Assembly: GCA_003956705.1 (NCBI GenBank)
Contig: QZCP01000023.1
Location: 104,380 to 168,379 of the forward strand
Source of the DNA: Brevipalpus yothersi
Lineage: Eukaryota; Arthropoda; Arachnida; Trombidiformes; Tenuipalpidae
Reading direction: 5' to 3'
Length of the DNA stretch: 64,000 bases
Position numbers and translations under genes: made by a program. The notes beneath the pieces were generated by a model. It did not search any database. It saw only the letters and a list, made by a program, of their open reading frames with translations, and was not told the origin of the DNA. Below are positions 1-10,518 of the stretch, piece by piece. The number at the start of each line of letters is the position of its first letter. The first letter of the stretch is position 1.

Positions 1-73
1 GTCCAGATTAGATTATCAGGCCGCTTTTGTGTGTGTGATGAGTTTTAAATTTAGATCTTCTTCTTCCTTCTCG

Positions 74-76
<3 letters not shown>

Positions 77-147
<71 letters not shown>
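77..147. repeat. (CT)n microsatellite
   Basis: About 71 bp of uninterrupted CT dinucleotide read directly from the sequence. Confidence 0.97.
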
Positions 148-150
<3 letters not shown>

Positions 151-1386
151 CTTCACTCAATTTCATCCAAGATAGTCCGAGATTCAGAGCAATTGTTGAA
201 AAATCAAATTAATCGGCTTCAACTTCTATTTGCAACGAAATCGGCCCGAAAACAGTCGGTCAACAGAGTGTTGGCGGGTTTTATAGCTTGGACCTCTCAC
301 CAGTATCATTGAGAAGGATCAAAAGTGTATGCTAGAATATATATATTTTCTTTCCTCCTCGCACTCTGATCAATCGGAAGAATTGAATCAGGCTAAGAGA
401 ACAATTTTTTGGATGGAAAGAGTAAAGAGGACCATCATCAACTTCATCATTATCATGCTCGTGAGAAAGATTTAGCTCACGATCGATGTAACATGATGAT
501 AGATTTGGAAAATCGAACTTTTTTTGCTGGAGCCATTGATTCATAAGATAGATGTCCAAGCGAGTGAAAAGGCACTCAAAATAACTCATGTTCTAGGTCT
601 CATAAAGTGTTAGTGTAAGATGATAAGATTTTTTCGGAAAAATCGAAAGATATACAGTAAAGGTGAGCAAAATTTATGAGAATAATGCATTTAATTGAGC
701 CATAGATGAAGAAGGGTGAAGAGAGAGAGAGAAAAAAAAGCTCAAGAACTTCAAAAGAAAGTTTTGATAAAGGTTAATATTATTCTTCTTTTTCGATTTT
801 TTCTTCTCAAAATTTAAAAAGCTTTTTTATCATTCATAAATTCAAATCCTATTAATTTTTCAACTATTTTATCAGCACCCTACACTACACTTATTTTAGT
901 TTTATAATCTCATTTGATTCATAAATGGGTCAGAAAATCAGAAATCATGAGAATCAGACAGTTTGAATATCAATTCAAAAATTTAATCATCCAAAAAAAG
1001 AAGAAGATAAAATTTAAAAAGAGTAAAAGAGAGAGAAAGATAGATAGATCATTGTCTATTAGTTATAATGATTTCAGGAGAAATTGACTGATTATAGTCG
1101 ATGATTTTAGCTCTTCACTAAACTTGTTACCCCTATTTGATCATCTCTTCTCATCTTATTTCATCTTTATACACCTTTTCCTTCTTACTTGAGGGAATAG
1201 ATAATAGATTGAGTGAGTTGGAGAGAGAGCATCTCGTGTCCATCATTATTGATACCCCTTAACACCGATTCAATCGATTCAATCGACACCCACCCTCTAA
1301 CGGATTGATAATCCCCTGGATGGATGTTTTAATTCCTGTTTTCACTTCATGAAACATTTTAGCATGTATTTTATTCCTCATTCTCT

Positions 1387-1388
<2 letters not shown>

Positions 1389-1451
<63 letters not shown>
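1389..1451. repeat. (GA)n microsatellite
   Basis: About 63 bp of uninterrupted AG dinucleotide. Confidence 0.97.
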
Positions 1452-1459
<8 letters not shown>

Positions 1460-1686
1460 TAGGAGGCTAGTTGATCAGGTTTATTGAGCCTCATCTTATT
1501 CTCTCATCTTCAACATCATCATAAAAGGATCTAGAACTTACACTGCTAGTGACCAGCTTTCCAGTTCATTAGATCGTGCAAAAATTGTAAGGAGTGTAAG
1601 GATCAGTTTCCCTATTGCTTCTTATTTTTCTTATAAACCAAAAATCCTTTCACAGCATCATTCCAGCCGAAGAAAGCGATAGATCG

Positions 1687-1689
<3 letters not shown>

Positions 1690-1724
<35 letters not shown>

Positions 1725-1857
1725 NNNNNNNNNNNNNNNNNNNNNNNNNNNNNNNNNNNNNNNNNNNNNNNNNNNNNNNNNNNNNNNNNNNNNNNNNNNN
1801 NNNNNNNNNNNNNNNNNNNNNNNNNNNNNNNNNNNNNNNNNNNNNNNNNNNNNNNNN

Positions 1858-1900
<43 letters not shown>
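1690..1900. repeat. (GA)n microsatellite containing an assembly gap
   Basis: GA dinucleotides run up to base 1724 and resume at 1858. The 133 bases between (1725-1857) are N. Both edges of the gap are the same repeat, so the missing bases are most likely more GA and the true length is unknown. Confidence 0.95.
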
Positions 1901-1905
<5 letters not shown>

Positions 1906-2860
1906 GAGCATCCTCATCTTTTTTCTCACTCTTCAAGGTCTCTCTCTTTCTTACCTTTTCCGGGAAGAGACTTGCTACCGGTTCAACCTGAGCTCGGAGC
2001 CTGTGTGTGTGTGGATGTGTGTACATATATATTTATTTATATTTCAATCGGATTCAATCTTGGAAACAACTAATGATGCTCTTGACCCTAAGAAGTCAGC
2101 TTATCGAAAAGCATAGGAAATCAGAATGAGAAGTAGAAAAAAATGATGATGATGGAGAAGAAGAAGAGGAACATTCAAAAAAGGATACAGAAGCTGGAGG
2201 ATTGAAAGTGATCGGCCGATTCCACCAGATAAAGGGTAAAAAAGTCAAAAAAGTATTGAATGAATGAAATGAGTTGTAGAATAACGGTAATCTGTCCCCA
2301 AAACTCAATCCCAACAGTAAATGATTTTTGTGTAACTTGAGCCATTTGTTTTGAAGGCGTATGTTAAACAATTCATCCTGTACAAGAGGATAAATACTAT
2401 CAAAAGGGCTGCATATCATACTGTATTTGAATTTATGCACAATTCAGAGGTTCCTATGAAAAGTAACAAACTTACTTGTTAGAGGCTTTAAATGACAATT
2501 ATATTTGCTTTCGATATGTGTAACTGTTTGCTATTGTTCACTCCCGATCAACACAAACAGTGTAGCTTTAATAGCGAATTGACAATCTTCCAACCTTACT
2601 CACTGATTGCATTTGATATATGTTTTTAGGATTTACTTTTTTAGACATCAAATACTCAGACAACAGTTCAGATTAAGTAGATGTATGAGTTGTGTGTATC
2701 AAATCTGAACAAGTGACAAACATCATGGTAAATAAGCTTGATCTTGTCTGTCTGTTCGTATTGAGTTGAAAATTTTAACAGTCACGATTTCAGCATCGAA
2801 AAAAAGGAATTCAACAGATACTTACACAATCAAATACTTGATTGATCCGAAATTTTGAGG

Positions 2861-2863
<3 letters not shown>

Positions 2864-2916
<53 letters not shown>
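2864..2916. repeat. (CT)n microsatellite
   Basis: About 53 bp of CT repeat followed by a few TTTC units. Confidence 0.96.
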
Positions 2917-2922
<6 letters not shown>

Positions 2923-4375
2923 CTATCCTTTTTATACACTCTCATATACATGTATACATGTACCATGAAGCGACCTAAAATCGTAATCATAGACCACAGT
3001 TGATCATTAGTGAAAGGATAAAGTTTCTGGATAAAAATTTTGATTGGCCAGTCGGTAATTTAGTATGATGGTGGGAAGTTCTCAGAACATTCGATGCTTG
3101 ATATTTCGTTAGACAATCTTGATCGTATCTGTAGATAATCCAGCACGAAGTGTTCTCTTTAGAAGAAAATTTAACTTTATCGTTTTCTTTTTCGCTTTAG
3201 AACAATCTCTTCTGATCATCTTATCTAATCTCATTACTTTTACATCGGAACGTTTTTGCATTTTTGAATTCTTGACTTTCTCAACCATCCGGATTCAAGA
3301 ACTTTTGAGAACTTTTTTCATCTCTCTCCAACAATCGAAGCGCCATCTTCTAGCCTTGATGAGAAAATTTTTACCGTTATAATCGTATCTCAGATTCTCT
3401 TCCGATAAAGTTCGATTCACGCCGTTCCTCACACTTTTCATCCGTTACTTTGAATAAACATTTTTTGGGTCCAAATATGATCAGATTTCGTTTAACTCAA
3501 TAGGATGAATTTTTATAATTCAGTAAAGTAATAGAGTAATCGGCAATCGTTTCAGGTTCATATCCTAGGAGATGATAAAATTGACGTTTTTATTTCAGTA
3601 GGAATCAAGGTTGAATTATGATTTCCGTTAGCATTACTGTTTTTACAGACTTGGTTCTGTATATGGAGCAATCAGGTAATTAGGGAATAATGGTAATTTT
3701 ACCCGTATTCTCTAGTTCAATTTTTTCGAATTTTGTCCGCCAAGCATGATCTTCGATGTGATCAATATTTTTGGAGATTTTGAGCATGCTTTAGGCTACA
3801 AATTCTGTCCGTGATTCCAAAAAGGTTCAGAAATAGTTACTTCCAACGTCAATCATGAACGTCTTTGGTTCTATTCCTAAAATTCTTAGACATGCCACAG
3901 GTAGCTTCATGTATATCATGGCGCCAAATTGTTCCAGAATTAAGACCCTTATTCCAATAGATGTCAGCCCAATCCATGAGATGGGAATAAAAATTGAGAT
4001 AAAAGAGAAAGATGTTCAACTAGAAAAAGAATTTATTCATTGCTCAACAATAAAATTTGATTTTAACTCCCTCTGATATGAGTGAGAGAGAGAGAGAGAG
4101 AGAAGAAAAATGATCAATGCTAGACAAAATGAGCATAAAATTTTTTTCATTATCAATCAAGTTGGACGCAATATTAGGGACTTGAATGGTGTATATTTGT
4201 GTGACATTTTTCACATAATTATTTTACCAAAATTGGTGTCAAAAAATTTTTATCTTCTATTACTCTTTGAGGGGACAATAATTATTATTGTTATCATCAT
4301 TATTGGTGATCTTTTTTTCTCCTATTGAAGTGTCGAGAGAAAGATGTTTTTGAAAAAAAGAGATTACTATTCGAA

Positions 4376-5675
4376 TTAAAGCTGGACCGAAAATATTTCT
4401 TTAAATTCCTTTTGAAAATTATCATTAAGCCATCCATACAAAAGTGGATTAATACAGGCTGAGCTCATACCAATTATATGGCATACAGCAAAAACAATTC
4501 GATAATCTTTGTCATCAAGTTTAAGAAGTTTAAAATCAGATGCTAAATTGAGAATATATAATGGCATCCAGCTGATGCAAAAAATCAAGCTTATTGAGAT
4601 GAGCAATGTGTTGGTTCTTCTTGTTCGCTTTTCTTCAGCTTTAATGCGTTCATCTAATTTGATTACGCTTCGCTTTTGGGACATTCGACCTTTTAACTTT
4701 TGATAAATGTGTGTATAAGAAATGACTACTATTATCGTTGGTAACAGATATTGAAATATACATGTGAACAGTGAATAATTATTTCTACTATCGGTACTTG
4801 GCCAATCTTCGAAACAATAATAAAGTGGAGTATCGATTCCTAGAAGATGAAATAAGAACAAAGAAGAGTAGACATATTAGATTCATGAACAATATGAGGA
4901 ATATGAGAGATATGAAGGATATATGGAATATACGAAATATAAGGAATTCAATGAAAGGTGCAAAAAAAATTGATGAGTATCAGGAGAGGAAAAAAATTTT
5001 CAAGAAAATCTCGACTTTATGGTGATGTAATAACATGCAATGTGAGGTTAATATGAGCCTTGAGCAGAAAAAAAATCTTGCAATGAAATCATGTTGAAAC
5101 TGAGAAGATGAATTTTTTTTTCTTTCTCAGTTTCATAATGAGAAAAAGAGATGATGAATATGATGAAATGGTAAGAAGAAGAAATAAGAATAAAAATTGC
5201 TTACTGTCTGCTATTGCATCCGGAACGGTTACTTGACAAATTCTTTTGTAGAAAAAAAGTGGACTCGCCAGCAATAATGCGAAAGCCCATATGAATATGG
5301 TTCTGATGAGAGTGTTGGAAATTTTGCTTGAATTTTGTGTTGGATTCACTATAACATGATATCTGTCACGAGCTATTGCTGTGATCGACATGGCAGAGAC
5401 GAATATAGATGTAGCTTGCATACCAGTCATCAATTTGCAAGCTATTTTTCCTGTTCTCGTACATGTGCATGTATATATGTGTATTTATTGGTAAAAACAA
5501 AAATATGATAGAATTGATGGAATAGGAAGAAAAAATAGGAGAAGGAATGTCAAAGATGAAGGAGAAAGAGAGAGAGAGGACAAAAGGAGAAAAAGAGAAA
5601 AATACGAGATTATAAGTGTCATCAAGAGTCTATGTAATAAATCCCAGTCAATTCTTTGCTTTTGCATAGCAAAAA

Positions 5676-5722
<47 letters not shown>

Positions 5723-6396
5723 CATTCTTTTCCACACCCTTAATCAATACATAACTAATGTATTCATTCAGGGTCTCATACCGAATAACATGTACAAGAA
5801 GCAAAACGAATACCTTTTTTCTTCATCATTCACTTTCTCGCCCCAAAATACTCGACAAAATAACAATGAAGTACACACGCTTAACGATATACACACATTC
5901 TTGTTCTTATTCAATTTAATCTGACTTCAAACGTGAGCAGCAAGTTTATGTGTGTGTGTGTGTGTGCGCGCGTATCGAAAATACTGTATCCTCTTAATTA
6001 ATTGGAAAAGATAGACATATTGAAGGTGGCCTTCATATGATAAAGTTCTACCAATACTTCTAATACGCTTAAGAGATAAATATTAATATTTCCTACTTCC
6101 ACTACTACACTGCACGATTAGAAGTTATGGCGGAAGTAAAAGTAAAGTGAACGAGAAAAAATGAAGCATGTGTAAGTGAAAGATTCCTTAGAGAGGATCA
6201 GAATATGAATCAAAATATGACGATATATGTGACTGCTTTTCATTCGATAATACACTGATTGAGAGGTATAAGATAGTGGAGCATTAATGACAAATGATTA
6301 CTATTCCTTTCCAGTTGATAATCACTTGATGGAAACGAAGAGAGGAAGAGATGGAAGCAACAAAAGATAGGAGACTGAAGACAGGAGACAGGAGAC

Positions 6397-6457
<61 letters not shown>

Positions 6458-7060
6458 GCAACACTCATGAGGATAGCAATCTGTTTGGTGTTGACATTCG
6501 TTTATCCCTTTTTCTTGGGATCGTAGCAGTTAGTGAAAATAGAAGGAATACAGGGGAAAGACTTCATCAATTGAAGAGAATCAGATTGGAAAAGAAAGCT
6601 TGAGTTCTATGATTACCTTTGAGAAAGAAGATGGATTTATCCTGCTCAATCAGGTGAGTTCACCTCTAATTCCAATGACTATTTTTATTTGAATGCTACA
6701 ATCTGAACAGAGAATCCGAGTCCCATGAGTAATGGCTTGGGGAATAGCGATTATTTATCAAGGTAACATACGGCTCCATGAAGCATCTATAGTTTTTTTC
6801 AAAGCAAATATCACTTGACAACGAAAAAGTCTATCCTATATACGGGGTCCCATGAGAAGAATCGGAAACTTTTTTTGTCATGTATTTTTACCTATTTTGT
6901 AGTGATTTCAGGCTGAGCTTAACTGTTTTTCAAAAGAAAATTTGAAGATTGATACTCATGGGAAACAGTGAAATCCAATGTATAGAAACTTACATGACGA
7001 TTCCTACGCTTATGTGATTCCAGAATGCCTTATAAAATATTTTTACTCTTTCTCCCATCA

Positions 7061-7111
<51 letters not shown>

Positions 7112-7498
7112 ATCGAGTTTTCAGGGCTTTTCGAAGAATGAATAAATGAAACCTGAAATGATATCAGAAGCACTAACAAGTTGATAATTAATTTTGCTGC
7201 TGCTCTGTCCCTCCTAAATGCCAGACGAAAAGTAATGGATGCATAATTCACGACATATGTTTCTGAAGTGAACATCTTTTGTCTACTGAGTTCGATTTAT
7301 ACAATTAATGGTTCTCAAATCTCATTCCCATTGATTGATGAACTCATCAGCCTTGAATATATGTAGCTACACACTCACACACTCACATGCACATAGGTGA
7401 TTGAACAAATTCTGAATTACATAGATGGTCATTCTCATCTCTATCATGTGAAGAAGAGAGTAAAAGAGTCTCAAGACATCATAAAGTAAGATTAGAGG

Positions 7499-7565
<67 letters not shown>

Positions 7566-9814
7566 AGATGATGATGAAGGAGTAAAAGATGCTCTGATGC
7601 GTAAGGTTGCTGAGTTTCATGAACGCTCTCTCTCTCTCGTATGTGTGTTGCATGTGTGTGACATAGAGAGCTGTTTTTCTGTTTCATCATGTAACAAAAT
7701 CCGAAAGGCATCGCACAAGGGAAATTAGTAGTTACTCGCTTTTCACAATATTCTTGGGAGCGTAGCAAAAGAAGTGATCTCGAGCGATCCATTTGAAAAT
7801 GGACAAAATAAATCCTATAATTTGAAAGGTGATTTTTTCTAACCTAACCTCAGGTTTCTCTATTTATTTCGAATTCACATTGGCCTCTTCATATTTTGGT
7901 GATGAAGAGAAAATAGAGAAGAGAGAAAATCACGCATTCCATTCGCTATCCATCAAGCTTGAGTCTTATCTTATCTAGAGAAACTTAGAAAAGTATAGAA
8001 AGCATAGGATAAATGGATGAAAAAAAAGTCATCATCATAATAATCATGTGTATTGGGGGGATTTTGGGGAGCTTCCTTTCTTTAGTTGGTTTTTGAAAAG
8101 TTTTTCTTCTAACTGCATTCATTCCCATCCTTTCTTCTTCCTACTTGAACATTGGATCCATTTATAATGACCGGACCAGAGCCTCCGGAATCCATGTGAA
8201 TTTTAGATTTTTGACAATTATGATTAGCACTAGCCGTTTCTATTGAGAGACCTGATTTTGCGCCACTGGCATTGCCATTGGAATTGCCACTGGCTGGCTT
8301 TGCGGTTGATGGTGGTGACAAATCTTCTTCCAATCCAAATCCACCGGAGCCACTAGGACCACCGCTATCCATACCTGGACCCGGAAGGCCACCACCACCA
8401 CCACCACCACCACCGGAAGGTGGATTGCCATAACTCTGCATATTTGGATCATGTTCTGAATTGTATCCTTTTCCTGAGGTAGAGCTTGGAGTACTTGGAT
8501 GTGATCCTAAACCAGGATATATTGATTGAGATATAGTTGATTGAGATTCATTTAAATTCCTACTTTGTAAATGACTTGCAAATGATGTAATTAGATAACA
8601 ATCGAGTAATAATAACACTGAGCCAACAGTTAAAAAGGTACAATGCATGTTGACAATTAAATTTTCACCGATCACTATGTTTGATACACTCTTGTACGTA
8701 TATGATGCTCTTTGAGAGTTGCTCTTGAAATGTAATATTAATTTCAACCTATCGTTGAGTTCCACATTATGTATATCAATTACACATCGAATTATTGTAG
8801 CAGCTTTGCTAGCAAAATTTTGATTCAATTTGACGATTTTTCTTTCTTCTCATTTGAAAATGGACCTAATCAATTGAATTATCAACAATTTCTTATAAAA
8901 TTTTGCTGAATAGATTGATAACGAGCCCAAATTTTGGCTATAAAGACCCATCAAATTTTGAGCTGATATACGCCTCTCAAAATCTTGATGGTATTTACTC
9001 CATAAATATAATCGTTATTTAAAAGTTCATGTAAGTTCAATTCTCAAATCCAATTGAATTTCAGTCACAGGTCATATCTAATGATATTAAGGGTCAAACA
9101 TGGAGATTGAATGGCTCAAATTTTTTCCCGAATTTCGTAAGGTCAAAGTATAGTGTTATCTTATATCTTATATGAAAAAACCACTCTAACGATTTGATTG
9201 TGCGCGAAGGGGCAAATTTAAGCTTGGAATTCAAGAGAAAGAGAAAGAGAAAGAGAAAGAGAAAGAGAAAGAGAAAGAGAAAGAGAAAGAGATGGAAGAT
9301 TCAGAAAAGTAGATAGATGGATAGATAAAATGATGTTGAAAAAGAGAGTGCACTCACCCAAAGTCCAATATCGGGTGACTATTTCGATGAGAGTAAAAGG
9401 CATGGTAATGAGGCAGAGAGTGAGATCAGAAATGGCCAAGTTCAATATGAAAAGATTTCGAGGAGTTCTCATACTGGGCTTCCGGAGAACGGCAAAAGAA
9501 ACCAAGCCATTACCGATCGCTCCAATGGCAATCATAAGTAAATAACTGACAAGTAGCACTACCAAAGTATCACTATCGATAGCACGATTCTTTTTATAAT
9601 ATTCTAGTACTTTATCTTGAAATTCTGTAGGAACAAATTTTCAGATACACAATTGATATAAAAATTGATGCATAATACTCCAACGATGATATTCTGGGCA
9701 CATTTTTTCTCAAGAATCCAAAGTATACTAACCTTTGGGCCATGAGAATCGTTCACTTTTCAAGTTGGTTGAGTTCACTGACTGATCGTCAAATTCGTTC
9801 CTACAATTTTCCAT
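4376..9814 (-). CDS. NPFR: Neuropeptide F receptor (NPY-family class A GPCR), four exons
   Basis: This is a seven-transmembrane receptor expected to bind neuropeptide F at the plasma membrane and to signal through G proteins. The exons are 9814-9733, 9624-9358, 5450-5205 and 4839-4376. Each junction has GT/AG ends and the phases agree, giving 1059 nt and 352 aa. The ATG at 9814 opens a short extracellular tail with an NST sequon (residue 14). Visible landmarks are N66 of helix 1, NLAISD (D94) of helix 2, C121 at the top of helix 3, DRY (145-147), W171 of helix 4, C207 (the partner of C121) in loop 2 next to an FEDWPS motif, P232 of helix 5, SWMP (288-291) in helix 6 and NPLLY (329-333) in helix 7 followed by GWLND. 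YYxxNRA before helix 1, MRTPRNLF and the GMSSAC-NPLLYGWLN stretch are typical of insect NPF receptors rather than short-NPF receptors. The intracellular tail is only 19 residues after NPLLY, shorter than usual, so an additional 3' exon cannot be excluded. Intron 2 is 3.9 kb and contains another open gene. Confidence 0.92.
5679..5719. repeat. (GA)n microsatellite in NPFR intron 2
   Basis: About 41 bp of GA dinucleotide inside the long receptor intron. Confidence 0.95.
5947..5966. repeat. Short (TG)n tract in NPFR intron 2
   Basis: About 20 bp of TG dinucleotide turning into a short CG alternation. Confidence 0.85.
6399..6456. repeat. (GA)n microsatellite in NPFR intron 2
   Basis: About 58 bp of GA dinucleotide, preceded by imperfect ACAGGAG units. 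Confidence 0.96.
7066..7108. repeat. (CT)n microsatellite in NPFR intron 2
   Basis: About 43 bp of CT dinucleotide. It is the opposite orientation to the GA tracts on either side of it in the same intron. Confidence 0.95.
7505..7562. repeat. (GA)n microsatellite in NPFR intron 2
   Basis: About 58 bp of GA dinucleotide. It lies 400 bp from the CT tract at 7066-7108 and is inverted relative to it. Confidence 0.96.
8109..8648 (-). CDS. Secreted Gly/Ser-rich protein nested in NPFR intron 2
   Basis: I do not recognise the family. The first true ATG of a long open frame is at 8648 and gives 179 aa. Residues 1-25 form a convincing signal peptide: a Met-His-Cys start, a leucine-rich core around 11-15 and FAS near the likely cleavage site. 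The mature part is low in hydrophobics and rich in Ser, Gly, Pro and Asn, with a run of nine glycines at 79-87, a GGFGLEEDLSPPS segment and NxS sequons at N33, N126 and N163. Only two cysteines (C145, C178) follow the signal peptide. The frame is much richer in G and C than the surrounding intron and is free of dinucleotide repeats, which argues that it is coding. It lies on the same strand as the receptor that hosts it. It could instead be an alternative exon of the receptor transcript, or carry further unseen exons. The open frame also extends upstream of the ATG to 8828 without a stop. Confidence 0.55.
   Translation of the reverse strand: MHCTFLTVGSVLLLLDCYLITSFASHLQSRNLNESQSTISQSIYPGLGSHPSTPSSTSGKGYNSEHDPNMQSYGNPPSGGGGGGGGGLPGPGMDSGGPSGSGGFGLEEDLSPPSTAKPASGNSNGNASGAKSGLSIETASANHNCQKSKIHMDSGGSGPVIINGSNVQVGRRKDGNECS
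9235..9291. repeat. (GAAAGA)n hexamer tandem repeat
   Basis: About nine near-perfect copies of GAGAAA lie in NPFR intron 2, about 65 bp downstream (minus-strand sense) of the exon 2 splice donor at 9357. This is the only clean hexamer array in the window. Confidence 0.9.
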
Positions 9815-10478
9815 AGTATTTGACTTTTTATTTGACTCGTGAATAACGAAAGGGTTGAAAATTGAGCTCGATTCTCGATTCCATTCACTTAATCCTGCTC
9901 ATGGACGTTGGATTTGATCTGATTTCATGATAATATACATATTTTCATCTCAAATAGCACAATACAATGAATATATATTTTTATATGTATTCCCCTAAAA
10001 GTCACTCGAAATAGAATAAATGGTAAAAGTACAATAAAAATTTCGAGAACCTGAGCGTATGATCAGGCTCAACAAGAATGAATGCTGGAAAATGGAGAGC
10101 ATTGCGAGAAGCGATTCCAACGAGGGCTACTCTTCATGAGACTGCCCAGAATTTTCGTAAGTGCGCGGGAGAAACGTATATAAATATATATACACACACA
10201 CATTGAACTCAGAGAGGGGTGTTCATGTGCATGAGAGTTTTGGAGATGAAAAATTTGTGTGTGATGCTTCATGTTAGTTGAAAATTCCATGGATAATCTC
10301 ATTATCTCCATGGGAAAAAAATTAAGAACTCTCTCTACTTTCTATCGGGAGCGAAAGTAAAAAAAAAGACGGTCGCAACAGAAAAGTAAGAAGAAAAAAA
10401 AGAGTAATATTCACTAGGCTCACATAAACAATTAAAATTTATCGAGTCTTAATTCTTAGAGTTCGATAGAATCACCAG

Positions 10479-10480
<2 letters not shown>

Positions 10481-10513
<33 letters not shown>
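10481..10513. repeat. (CT)n microsatellite
   Basis: About 33 bp of CT dinucleotide. Confidence 0.95.

Positions 10514-10518
<5 letters not shown>

Larger units (their letters stand above)
1..4375. other. Intergenic region downstream of the NPF receptor gene
   Basis: No gene could be recognised here. The stretch is AT-rich with (CT)n and (GA)n tracts, one assembly gap and short scattered open frames that lack conserved motifs or flanking splice signals. An 85-codon ATG-initiated frame on the minus strand (332-589) is the least repetitive of these, but it has no family resemblance that I recognise. Confidence 0.5.

Noticed and set aside
332..589. 85-codon ATG frame on the minus strand
   Set aside because: The composition is acceptable, but there is no motif, no partner exon and no regulatory context; not enough support for a gene call.
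1612..2116. Several overlapping frames across the first gap
   Set aside because: They are produced by GA repeat and N bases, with no conserved flanking sequence.
3855..4076. 73-codon plus-strand frame
   Set aside because: Its composition is reasonable, but there is no homology I can name and no splice context; left unannotated.
8240..8452. 70-codon minus-strand frame with a valine run
   Set aside because: It is an out-of-frame shadow of the Gly/Ser-rich nested gene.
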